A stretch of DNA of 64,000 bases from JBMNKL01 sp050952225 (GTDB lineage: Bacteria; Bacillota; Clostridia; Acetivibrionales; DTU013): contig JBMNKL010000002.1 in assembly GCA_050952225.1 (NCBI GenBank), positions 186,001 to 250,000 on the forward strand. The letters are read 5' to 3'. The notes below the pieces were generated by a model, which saw nothing but the letters and a program-made list of their open reading frames with translations, was not told the origin of the DNA and searched no databases. The translations under genes were made by a program, and so were the position numbers. Positions 45,973 to 55,100 of this stretch are shown here, piece by piece. The first letter of the stretch is position 1; the number at the start of each line of letters is the position of its first letter.

Positions 45973-46057
45973 ATAAATCTGACCTCACGTTCCATATTTA
46001 AGCCCTTGCATATATAAACACCCTTTTATAACCGGCTGCCGCGGCAAACCCACTCCC

Positions 46058-49000
46058 TTAATCCAAGCCGAACTCTTTTCGTTTATAGGTTATTTCATCA
46101 TTTATATAGCGCACGTATTCCGTCAGCGCTTCCCTCGGCTCAATATTCTTATTGAAAGTAACATTAAATATCGTGATCTGGTTCTCGACTACGTTGTAAT
46201 ATGCATTATTAAGGTGCCTTGCGGTGAAGTAACCGCCGGGAACCTGCGGTATCGCCCTTACATGCTTGAATTGCTCTGAAAGGGCTTTATAATCGCTGAC
46301 CGGCCAGGGCAGGTTTGAGAATGCCTCGAGATTGGCCGTCGGGTACCTTGCCGAAGGGCCCATCAGCGCTTCCATCTCCCTGCCGAACCTTGTTTGCGTG
46401 GCGGCTGAAGTCCACCATTTCATAAATTCCCAGGCGGATTCCTTGTCTTTCGACCTGCTCATCATAATGCAGGCCAGTCCGGTACCGGGAATATCCCTGC
46501 TTATGGTCCCGTCCGGCCGCACCGTCCCCGGAACGGTTGTAAACCCCCATAAGCCCCTGATCTCCGGGGCCGATACCTGTAATATGTTATACGTGGTATA
46601 ATCCGATATGATCATTGGCATTTCGCCCGTTCTGAACCTGTTTACAGGGTCAAACTCCTTTTCGAGCTTATACTCTGTATAGTACCTGGTAAACTCCCTG
46701 AAAGCATTTATTGCCTCATCCGTATCCAGCGCCGAGGCTGTCGCGTTTTCGTTGTAAAACTCTCCGCCGTTCTGGTATAGAAAAGTCCCGATAAGCGCCT
46801 CAGAAATGGGAAGCATCCCTACGGCGTCCTTGACATAATACGCGGTGGGCAGCATTCCAAACTCCATTTGCTTCTTATTCAGCACCGATATTGCGATTTT
46901 CACGTCATCCCATGTTTCCGGCGGCCGTATGCCCAGTTCCCTCAGTATGTCCTTTCGGTAAAAAAGCATGTTGAACGTTTGCTGCTCAGGAAGGGCAAAA
47001 CACTTTCCGTTAAACTCGTACGGGACCATGGCGCTCTCATGAAACCTCTTTCTGACTTCGTCAAACCCCTCGAAGCCGGACAAATCGGCCACGGCGTTTC
47101 TCATGCCGTAGTTCATCGGCCAGTCGTTATATACCTGGAGGGCTACATCCGGCCCCTCGCCCGCCAGTGTTGCCGGCAGCAGCGTATTCATGTCTACCAG
47201 CATCAGGTTTACGTTGATACCGGTATTCTTGGCAAAGTCTTCATCAATCAGCAGCTTCATGGTGTTGGCCTGGTCGCGCCCCGCTCCCATCCATACCGTA
47301 ATCACTTTCTGGTCGCTTTTCTTCGCTATGTTGCCGACGGCGCTGTAATCAATTATGAAAGAGTAGAACAGTGTTTTTATCTCATGGATTAATTTGTCGA
47401 TAAATGAATTTCTCAGCCTGGGCGGATCTTTGTCCGGCGGAATCACGTAAACCGCATCAAGCTGCAGGGGTTGGTTTACCGCGCTGACCAGCCAGTCGCC
47501 CACTGCGCCGATATTTACTTTAAACGGGGTCATCTGCTTGGCGGCGGCTTCCACGTCCCTGGCAAGTTCGTCCAACTGGTCTCTCATCGAAATCACACCG
47601 GCTTCGCGGTCACTTATGTGACCCGCCATTCTCTCCAGCTCCGACAGCAGGCAGTTCAGCCTGTCCCTTTCCGTCTCAATTGAGTCCACAATGCCCGGTA
47701 TGCTCGCCTCCAGCTGGTAATCCCTGAATTTATCAGGCACGGCGCCAGTAATTTCAAGGATTTTTCTATAAATTTCATTGATATTGTTCAGGCACAGCTC
47801 CATCTCGCGAATAACCGAGGACAGTTCCCCCAGCACTGCTTCCAGCCTGATGGTGTGCCTGCCTTTATCCAGGTAAAACAAGTACGGCCCATTCTTGTCT
47901 CCCAGTACCTCCACCCTCCAGCCGCTCTTGTAGTTGAAAGGTATTTCCATAACCTCTTTAAAAGGAACTTTGCCGTCTATATACAGTTTCCTGGATGAAT
48001 ATATGCCCCTGACAAAATTCTGCTTTACATTGAAACCAATCTTGTAAAGGCCTGGTTCAGGAACTTCAATTTCCCACTCGATCCATTGCCCTGCGATGCG
48101 CCAGTTGTTTCCTCCAATCGTATTGTTCAGGTAATACTTGGGGCTGTATGGTGAAACGGCAGGGCTCGAATGGTCGACAACAGGATAGAGCATCTGCGAT
48201 GATTTTGCTTCGGCAGTCTCCGCCTCAATGACGACGGTCTCGCCCGCAGCTGGCCGGTATCCTTGTCTCTTGTATTCCTCCAGCTTTTCGGCATATGACA
48301 ATACGGGTTCTTCCTGGTAAATCCTGATTCGCCTGAGAACCATAGGTTCTCTTTTTGAGACAATTGTAAGAATGTGCCTCCCCTCGGTCAGGAAGAACTT
48401 GTATGGAGAAGTGTAGTATCCCTGGTAGTCTTCCAGAGGTTTTTCGATCCATCGCGGCGCCTCGGCCTGGATAGGCCTCAGGTGGTTGCCCTGGTTATCC
48501 TTTGCGTCAATCGGGTCCTTGTTTACCCATACCCTGTCAAACTCAACATTGTTGGCCTCGGCAAACGGAAGCTCCCCGTCTATGAAGATCGCTCTTTGAA
48601 TTGCCGAGCTCTTGCCTTCTACGGGGTAGTACAAAAATGATATGTTGTACAGGCCGGTCTGCTCAATATGTATTTCGTACTCTATCAAGCCCTGGTCGGA
48701 AGTGAGCACCGACATGCCTTCCATTCCCTTGTAATCTTTCAGCATTTCCACGGTCATGCCTTCGGCACCGGCATAAGAACCTGCGTCTATGACATATTCC
48801 GTGCCGGGCAAAACCTCGTTGCCGTATTTTTCCAGGTACTCGGAATATTTTATGGTATCGGCAAAATATTCAAGAGATTCTTCATACTGCTGCAAGCTTT
48901 TATCCATAGCCGCATGCTGTTCCTGACCGGCGTCCGGCCCGGAACTTCCGGCGGCCCCTGCATGGGCCGGACTGCCCGTGTCACCCCTGGAAACTCTGCT

Positions 49001-49189
49001 TGCATCTGTCCTGGCGGCGGTCCCGCTCCTGTCCGTCCGGGGGCCTTCCCCTGTCTCTGCCCGGACAGACCTGCTCATGCCGGACAGGGCTGATATATCG
49101 CAATGGCAATACTGGAGAATGGCAAAAGAAATGAAACAAATAAGAACCAAACAAAGCGTTTTCTTTTTTCTGCCGCCCTGCAACAACAT
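46058..49189 (-). CDS. Large extracellular solute-binding protein with two N-terminal carbohydrate-binding-like modules
   Basis: A 1043-residue surface protein, more than twice the usual size of a binding protein. Residues 1-30 are a signal or anchor (LCLVLICFISFAILQYCHC), and a low-complexity linker runs to about 95. Two beta-sandwich-like modules follow, each with the same opening (TEYVIDAGSYAGAEGMTVEM at about 130 and ETVVIEAETAEAKSSQMLYP at about 322) and the ending 'GLYxISFxY/GLYKIGFNV' typical of CBM-like folds. A helical spacer comes at about 470-580. The binding domain runs from about 650 to 1043 (ITVWMGAGRDQANTMKLLID, PDVALQVYNDWPMNYGMRNA, ETWDDVKIAISVLNKKQMEF). GGAGGGGGCGG precedes the ATG. 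It leads the whole operon, suggesting capture of polymeric glycan before transport. Confidence 0.85.
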   Translation of the reverse strand: MLLQGGRKKKTLCLVLICFISFAILQYCHCDISALSGMSRSVRAETGEGPRTDRSGTAARTDASRVSRGDTGSPAHAGAAGSSGPDAGQEQHAAMDKSLQQYEESLEYFADTIKYSEYLEKYGNEVLPGTEYVIDAGSYAGAEGMTVEMLKDYKGMEGMSVLTSDQGLIEYEIHIEQTGLYNISFLYYPVEGKSSAIQRAIFIDGELPFAEANNVEFDRVWVNKDPIDAKDNQGNHLRPIQAEAPRWIEKPLEDYQGYYTSPYKFFLTEGRHILTIVSKREPMVLRRIRIYQEEPVLSYAEKLEEYKRQGYRPAAGETVVIEAETAEAKSSQMLYPVVDHSSPAVSPYSPKYYLNNTIGGNNWRIAGQWIEWEIEVPEPGLYKIGFNVKQNFVRGIYSSRKLYIDGKVPFKEVMEIPFNYKSGWRVEVLGDKNGPYLFYLDKGRHTIRLEAVLGELSSVIREMELCLNNINEIYRKILEITGAVPDKFRDYQLEASIPGIVDSIETERDRLNCLLSELERMAGHISDREAGVISMRDQLDELARDVEAAAKQMTPFKVNIGAVGDWLVSAVNQPLQLDAVYVIPPDKDPPRLRNSFIDKLIHEIKTLFYSFIIDYSAVGNIAKKSDQKVITVWMGAGRDQANTMKLLIDEDFAKNTGINVNLMLVDMNTLLPATLAGEGPDVALQVYNDWPMNYGMRNAVADLSGFEGFDEVRKRFHESAMVPYEFNGKCFALPEQQTFNMLFYRKDILRELGIRPPETWDDVKIAISVLNKKQMEFGMLPTAYYVKDAVGMLPISEALIGTFLYQNGGEFYNENATASALDTDEAINAFREFTRYYTEYKLEKEFDPVNRFRTGEMPMIISDYTTYNILQVSAPEIRGLWGFTTVPGTVRPDGTISRDIPGTGLACIMMSRSKDKESAWEFMKWWTSAATQTRFGREMEALMGPSARYPTANLEAFSNLPWPVSDYKALSEQFKHVRAIPQVPGGYFTARHLNNAYYNVVENQITIFNVTFNKNIEPREALTEYVRYINDEITYKRKEFGLD

Positions 49190-49640
49190 AAGCCGCCCCC
49201 TCCGCGGGTATTTTTGTGCATTTATGTTGCATTTTTTATTTGATTATATCACATTTTGCCATGCATTTGTCAATATATTTGTTTGATTTTCGTGTAATTT
49301 ATTAATGGTATGGTCTATTATTGAAAGACAGCAAGCTTATCTGTTAAAGAGATTTGTTTTTTAATGCCAATGCCGATGTTGGCATACTTGTAGTATAATG
49401 TAATATTTATATTGCATTTTATGCTGCATTTTATGTCAATTAATGCGTTCATCCTCTGCGTGATTATATTCAAAACCGGCCTGTGCCGAAACACCTACCT
49501 AAATGGTATAACTTCCCGGATCTCCATATGCAATACTGCCCGTTTGCCCAAAAACAGGAGCATCGCCGCTTGACATACCGGTTGTCGAACGGATATGATA
49601 ATCGGGTAAGGCTAAAGTTATTTTCGAGGAGATAAGCATT
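49190..49640. promoter_or_regulatory. Divergent regulatory region with strong promoter and TGCATTT repeats
   Basis: On the minus strand TTGACA (49268-49273) and the extended -10 TGATATAAT (-10 box at 49243-49248) form a promoter with a 19-bp spacer reading into the large binding protein gene. The region holds a family of TGCATTT-type motifs: TGCATTTATG at 49217-49226, TTGCATTTTTTATT nearby, ATGCATTTG at 49261-49269, and a pair of TGCATTTTATG copies at 49413-49423 and 49425-49435, spaced 12 bp. A TGCCAA/TTGGCA inverted repeat (49365-49370, 49379-49384) is also present. No open reading frame of interest is seen. Confidence 0.6.
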
Positions 49641-50234
49641 ATGGAAAAGAAAATGAAACTGACCGAGCAAAAGACAGGCAGTTCCCTTGACAGACCCCGG
49701 TTCGTACTGACACTCGGACAAGCGAAATCACGGGACCTGCAAATATCCGCCAACTATGACGCGCTTGCAAAGCTGATCGGGGCAAGCGATTTCATGCTCA
49801 GCCTTGACAGTTCACTTTTGAACCTGCCCTATCCCCAGCGCGAACCTTATATAGAAGGATTTCTCAGAACGATCCGGGCATTGAACCTGGAGTACAGGTA
49901 TAAAAATTTCGAACCCCAATCAAAGCGTTCAATTTTTTCCATGCTGCTTGGAAACGCAAATAAGAAGGAACATGAGATACTTGCGTTCGTTCCCAATGAA
50001 ACATGGGTAAAAGGTTATTTAAAAGATGAATTCCCCGTTCATGGGGCAAGGTATTTTGTTTTGAAGGAAAATACGGACAGTTCAGAACTGTTTGAAGATA
50101 TGGAAAAAATGCTTGATTCGGAAAAGCTTGAATATTTTAAGATGATCATATTTCACTCCGTAACAATAAACAGCATGGGTATATGTACAAAACACCTTGC
50201 CCTGTCCGACCTGAAAGAAATGCTCGGAATATAA
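49641..50234 (+). CDS. Conserved hypothetical protein, unrecognised
   Basis: A 197-residue soluble protein with no signal peptide or membrane helix. Composition is mixed alpha/beta. Features are the segment PRFVLTLGQAKSRDLQISAN, an acidic and aromatic middle (LNLPYPQREPYIEGFLRTIR), and a Glu/Lys-rich helix near the C-terminus (SSELFEDMEKMLDSEKLEYF). I do not recognise the family. GAGGAGATAA precedes the ATG. It runs divergently from the carbohydrate operon and is followed after 142 bp by the phosphodiesterase gene. Confidence 0.6.
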   Translation: MEKKMKLTEQKTGSSLDRPRFVLTLGQAKSRDLQISANYDALAKLIGASDFMLSLDSSLLNLPYPQREPYIEGFLRTIRALNLEYRYKNFEPQSKRSIFSMLLGNANKKEHEILAFVPNETWVKGYLKDEFPVHGARYFVLKENTDSSELFEDMEKMLDSEKLEYFKMIIFHSVTINSMGICTKHLALSDLKEMLGI

Positions 50235-50376
50235 TACATCCCCCGCCTTCACCTCGCTGTTGTGAGCATGGCGGCACAGAGGCGTGTCACCCGTACAAGC
50301 CTGAAATCTCCGGCTTGTCAAGATAACGGATTCATGATATACATGATTATGTCAGTATAGATATAAAGGTAAAGGG

Positions 50377-50940
50377 TTGATCCTCATAAGGGCTTTCATA
50401 GGTATTGATTTTGACAGCGGTTGCAAAGAATATATTTACGGGCTTCAGCAAAGGCTCAGGAAATATGCGGTAAAGGGCCGGTGGAAACGCATTGACAATT
50501 TTCATCTGACGCTTAAATTTCTTGGTGAAATAAATGAGATGCAAAAAAAGCAGATTGATGAAGCCATGCAAGACATCTGCGCCGGACAGAAGCCTTTTCT
50601 GCTGGAAATAACGGAGCCCGGAATCTTTGAGGGCAGGAATGCCATAAGGGTGTTGTGGCTCGGCCTGGCCGGAGAGCTTGACATATTGAAGCACCTGGCC
50701 GGAAAAACAGACAGATCTTTACATAAAATTGGCTTTCCGCTTGAAAAAAGGCGTTATACCCCGCATGTGACAATAGGCCAGGATATCGTATTTGAATGCC
50801 CCTTCAGCCGGATAGGTGATTCAATGGGCAGCATAAAATACGGCCCGGTAATGGTAAACAAATTGATTCTATTTAAAAGCGAGCAATTGCAAAACAAGAG
50901 GGTGTACACGCCAATATCGGAATATGCGCTAAACCTGTAA
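50377..50940 (+). CDS. thpR: RNA 2',3'-cyclic phosphodiesterase (2'-5' RNA ligase family)
   Basis: A 187-residue 2H phosphoesterase. The two catalytic HxTx motifs are present: FHLTLKFLG at about residue 48 and YTPHVTIGQ at about residue 127. Such enzymes open 2',3'-cyclic phosphates on RNA and show 2'-5' ligase activity in vitro. Translation starts at TTG (50377-50379), with AAAGGTAAAGGG directly before. The family N-terminus 'RAFIGID' supports this start. The physiological role is unclear in bacteria. Confidence 0.92.
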   Translation: MILIRAFIGIDFDSGCKEYIYGLQQRLRKYAVKGRWKRIDNFHLTLKFLGEINEMQKKQIDEAMQDICAGQKPFLLEITEPGIFEGRNAIRVLWLGLAGELDILKHLAGKTDRSLHKIGFPLEKRRYTPHVTIGQDIVFECPFSRIGDSMGSIKYGPVMVNKLILFKSEQLQNKRVYTPISEYALNL

Positions 50941-51027
50941 GGCATATACGGCAGATGTAACGCCGGACGGCATTGCCGGGCAATTTAAGCTGGCGGATTT
51001 ACGAAGCAACGCCCGGGCAACTGCGAT

Positions 51028-51687
51028 CTAGGCTTCATATGCCACAATGGCGTTTTTTGTTTCCTTGGCCTTATATAATGCCCGGTCGGCATGCTTCAAA
51101 AAACGGTCAATGTGTATCGGCAATTTTGTTGTCGCCAGGCCTATGCTCACGGTCATTTTTTCAGTCACGCAACCAAGGATGAAATCATTTGAGTCAATGG
51201 CCTGCTTTAGTCTCTCCGCTATTTTAAGCACATTTTCCCTGCTCGTATAAGGCAGTACAACCGCGAATTCTTCGCCGCCCAGCCTTGCGACTATATCGGT
51301 ATTCCTGGAATTTCTTTTAATGATTTGTGCAAACTGCTTTAATGCTTCATCCCCTGCCAGGTGTCCGTAAGTATCGTTAATTCTCTTAAAGTTATCAATA
51401 TCTATCATCATTATTGAAACAGGAAATTTTGCTTTCAATGTCATGGATACCTTTGACATGAATGACCTCCTGTTGCACATCCCGGTCAGGCTGTCCGTAT
51501 TGGCCTGCCGGTGCAATTTCTTTATAATCAGGCCGCAATAAAGAGACATCAATAACTGACACGCCATACATGAAAAAGCAATCACATTTACACCTAACGT
51601 ATTATATAAAAGAAAAGCAACCAGCCAAATTCCCGCACCGACTGCAAAAAGTCCAAGCGGTGCCCACCTGAAGAACCACTCTTTCAT
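51028..51687 (-). CDS. Membrane GGDEF diguanylate cyclase, compact
   Basis: A 219-residue protein. Two hydrophobic segments (residues about 10-30 and 33-53) form a hairpin anchor, followed directly by a GGDEF domain from residue 60 (NTDSLTGMCNRRSF). The active site is GGEEF in ARLGGEEFAVVLPY, a catalytically competent variant, and MMIDIDNFKRINDTYGHLAG is intact. An RxxD inhibitory site is not obvious just before it. It should make cyclic di-GMP at the membrane. GGGAGGGACG precedes the ATG. The next gene upstream is also of the c-di-GMP type. Confidence 0.92.
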   Translation of the reverse strand: MKEWFFRWAPLGLFAVGAGIWLVAFLLYNTLGVNVIAFSCMACQLLMSLYCGLIIKKLHRQANTDSLTGMCNRRSFMSKVSMTLKAKFPVSIMMIDIDNFKRINDTYGHLAGDEALKQFAQIIKRNSRNTDIVARLGGEEFAVVLPYTSRENVLKIAERLKQAIDSNDFILGCVTEKMTVSIGLATTKLPIHIDRFLKHADRALYKAKETKNAIVAYEA

Positions 51688-51720
51688 AGCGTCCCTCCTG
51701 TCTACTTCTTGTTTATTTGT

Positions 51721-52005
51721 TTATGTCTGCCTGCTGCAGCTGTTTATGTCAATTGTCCGCGGTATACGGCGGTTGTTTCCGACTTGTACGCTTTGACGTT
51801 CATATACCGAGACCTGGCGTACCCTGTAAATATTCAGCCTTCTAATTACATTGCCGTTTATCACTGTATTCCTGGGTATAACCAGAATCCCGCTGCTGTC
51901 GAAAACATCATCGGCAAGTATGTCTCCCGGCTTACACTGGTAAATATGAATATATTTCTTTTTCAAGTTTGTAAAAACACTGCCGGAGCCGGCATATGCA
52001 TTCAA
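51721..52005 (-). CDS. Stand-alone N-terminal domain of an HD-GYP-type protein
   Basis: A 94-residue protein. Its centre, HIYQCKPGDILADDVFDSSG then ILVIPRNTVINGNVIRRLNI, matches the small beta-rich N-terminal domain found before HD-GYP phosphodiesterase domains, but the HD-GYP domain itself is missing and a stop is reached after PRTIDINSCSRQT. Start TTG (52003-52005) has GAGGTGA seven bases upstream, so it looks translated. Either it is a natural single-domain protein or the remains of a longer enzyme. It precedes the GGDEF gene by about 30 bp. Confidence 0.55.
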   Translation of the reverse strand: MNAYAGSGSVFTNLKKKYIHIYQCKPGDILADDVFDSSGILVIPRNTVINGNVIRRLNIYRVRQVSVYERQSVQVGNNRRIPRTIDINSCSRQT

Positions 52006-52102
52006 TAATTCTTCACCTCGTTTTGCATGTGAATACCATGATTAATGATATAACCCTGACTCAATTTGATTTGAAATATATATATAGTTTATAGGAATTT
52101 AT

Positions 52103-52128
52103 AAAAAAAACATCACCCGAACGGGTGA
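52103..52128 (-). terminator. Rho-independent terminator of the large regulator gene
   Basis: On the minus strand a 7-bp stem TCACCCG/CGGGTGA with a two-base loop is followed by a run of eight T's (A-run at 52103-52110). It lies about 40 bp after the stop of the 1565-residue gene and fits an intrinsic terminator. Confidence 0.85.
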
Positions 52129-52164
52129 AAGTGTGATTTTTCGATGCCTTGCATTATCAAAGCG

Positions 52165-55100
52165 CTACAATATTCCCAGTTCCTTTGCTTTTGCCACGGC
52201 CTGGACCCTTCTGTTCACCTGCAGTTTGCTATAAATATTCCTTACATGGGTTTTAACGGTATTCAAAGTCATGCCCAGCCGTTCTGCGATTTCCCTGTTC
52301 AGCAGCCCCGCTGCAATAAGCCTCAGCACTTCCAGCTCTTTGCCTGTAAGAGAATCGACCTGGTAAAGGGATGCTTCCTCCGACGTTTCATTGCCGTGAT
52401 GCTCTAAAAATACCTGCATTGCCTTTGCATAAATCATTTGGCTTGCCAGGAACTTAAGCAGCTCAATCCGTTCCTCGGTGAATATTCCCGTCAAGACATT
52501 GCTTTCCAGGTAAAGAACTCCCACGGGTACGCCCCTGAGCTGCAGCGGAATGCACGCCATGGATTTAGCCTTCGAACTTGCAATATGCGGGTCCTTTGCA
52601 AATATCCCGGCCTGCCCGGCGTTATTAATAACTACCTGTTCATGCGTCCTTGCAGCATATCTTATCGCCCTTTTAGATATGCCGTCGCTTTTCTCCAGCG
52701 GAACATGCCTTATAGCCTTGTATTTGCCGTTTTTACAATCGCATATTGCTTCCACGAACAATTCATCGTCATTTTCCAGTACCAGGCACCCTTTGCTGGC
52801 ACCTGCGCTTTTTACTGCCAGCTCCAGGAAGTTTGCCGGAAGTTCCTCCGGGCATGATTGTTCCGAGATGTCCCAAACCGCCTCTTGTATTGTGCGTATG
52901 TCAAAGCTGTTTCCCGTTGCTGTATCGCTTCTCGCAGAAGATTGCAGGACACATTTTAGTATTTCGGATGAATCATACTTGTTGTTTTCCCCATCAAATG
53001 CTGCCTCATCAGTCAAAATCCCGTACCGTCGTTCAAGGTCGCAAGCTTTTGCTTCCGCCCCCCATTTCCGGAACAGTTGCACGGCATCATGGATATAAGT
53101 CCTTTCGATTTTTTTCCTTTTATCGACGGCATAATGCTTTGCGGCCAATTCACACGCGAGCGCCTCGATATGCACATAACCGTTTTCATGCGAAGCCCTG
53201 ACCGCTTTATCGTACAATTCCTCGGCCGCCCGTTTTCTGCCGGAGATTCGTGCCATTTCCGCTTCAACCAGCAAATATTTATGAAGAAAATTAGCCGGGC
53301 AGGAATCAGCCCATTTCTTCATTTTCCGCTGATTATTCTTAAGAGTCTTCCTGAGCATCTTCCGTTTTTTTGCCGGAGACTCGGTATAAACGGCAGTAAT
53401 CGAAAGAGAATGGTAAAAATTGTACTCTGCGGCTAACATAAAGCCAATTATGGTATCTTCGCAGCCTTTAACCCTTTCAACGGCGGAAAGGGCGTCATGG
53501 TAATAGCCAAACATGTAGCAAAGCAGTATTTCCGAGAAATAATAAGCTGCCAGCGATGCCTTGTCGCCGCTGTTCGACTTTATAATACTGCCTTCATCCA
53601 AACCGGTATCGCTTGTCGGGATAAAGCATTTTGTCCTGTCCGTCAAAATGGAAGCAAGCCGTTCATAAGCCGCAGCATTAACAGCAAGATTTTCATGCTT
53701 CATTCTTCTGGCGTAATTGCGGTACTTTCTGGCTTCATCCAGAACTTCGCCGAGGCAGACGCCCATGAGGCATTTGTTTTCAAGAATAACCCCGTATGAA
53801 TACCCGATTATTAGCATGTTGCCCGCTTCAATGGCATATTTTGCGGCCATATGCATGTATTGGATTCCTTCTTGCCAGTGACGGGTCCAGTGGGATATCA
53901 GCGAACCCATCGTAAAGTATACGATGCACCTGGACAAATTCCTGCCGTATTCTTCCGCAAGAATCATTGCTGTCTTTCCAAGCTTATACCCGGCAGCGTA
54001 GTTCCCGAGCACGCTTCCCTCGATTATGCCGTATCCCAGGTAACCAATGGACGCAATATCCGTATTGCCGTATTTCACCGCATGATTGCCGGCTTTTATA
54101 ATGGCAAGCGAGTATATATCGGGCCGGTTGGTACTTGACGCCAATATAAGGGCTATTAAGAGCTGTGCCACTTTGCGCTGGACAGGGCCCTTCATTTCAG
54201 GAATGTTTAACAAGTCAGCATTACTCTTGTTTCGCATCAGCCATTTGTATAATATGAGCTCTGCCGCATTGTCAAGCCTGCCCGGGTTTTCCGGCATATT
54301 CATCCCAAGGTTTTTTAAAGTGTTCAGGCCAATTTGCACGGCCTTGGCATATTCCCCGGTTCCGGCATACAATTCCATCATCAGCGTATAAACGTCCGCT
54401 CTCTCCAGTTCCGTTTCCATCCGGCGGATAACCATGTCAAACAATTGTTCCGCCTGGGCTGTATCACCGGCGAGGTATTCACACTGGGCGCGTTCCATGT
54501 AAAGATCCGCACATAATTGGTAGCAGCTTTTCCATGAATCATCCGGGAGAAGCTCAATACCCGCCCTGAAATAGCTTAAAGCCGGTCCAAAAGCTGCTGA
54601 ACCCTTTGCCTTGCGTCCCGCGGCGAGGTTATATTCTGCAAGCTTCAACCTCTCTGCACGGTCCTTTACCAAATCAAGGCCGCGGTTTATATGATCCAAA
54701 ATGGACAGTATTTTAACATCAATCTCATTATGATTTAAATTCTGCAATATCAGCCTGCCGGCCTTTACGTGCACATTTTTTCTCTCTTCTTCCGTAAGCA
54801 GCGAATAAGCCGCCTGCCTGACCATGTCATGCAAAAATTCATAGGCATCTGAAACAGCACCGTGGTATAATTCCGGAAACTCATTCCTCTCATGGGGAAC
54901 CGGCAGCACGAGCTCCTCCGCAATCGCCGGTTTAAGAACGTTGACTACCTCGTCCTGTTCCTTGCTGCAAAGAAATGACAGCGTTTTTAATTCAAAAGCG
55001 TTTCCAATGCAGGAAGCCAGCTTTATAATATCGCGCGTTTCTTCCGGGAGTTTTTGCATTATTTGAAACACAAGGCCCTCTACATCATCCGGTGCCTGAA

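Noticed and set aside
46868..47392. A 174-codon plus-strand frame inside the large binding protein gene
   Set aside because: Antisense shadow of a long intact gene, with no domain signal.
49413..49435. Short tandem TGCATTTTATG copies as a CRISPR or satellite
   Set aside because: Only two adjacent copies with no spacers; better read as possible operator sites.
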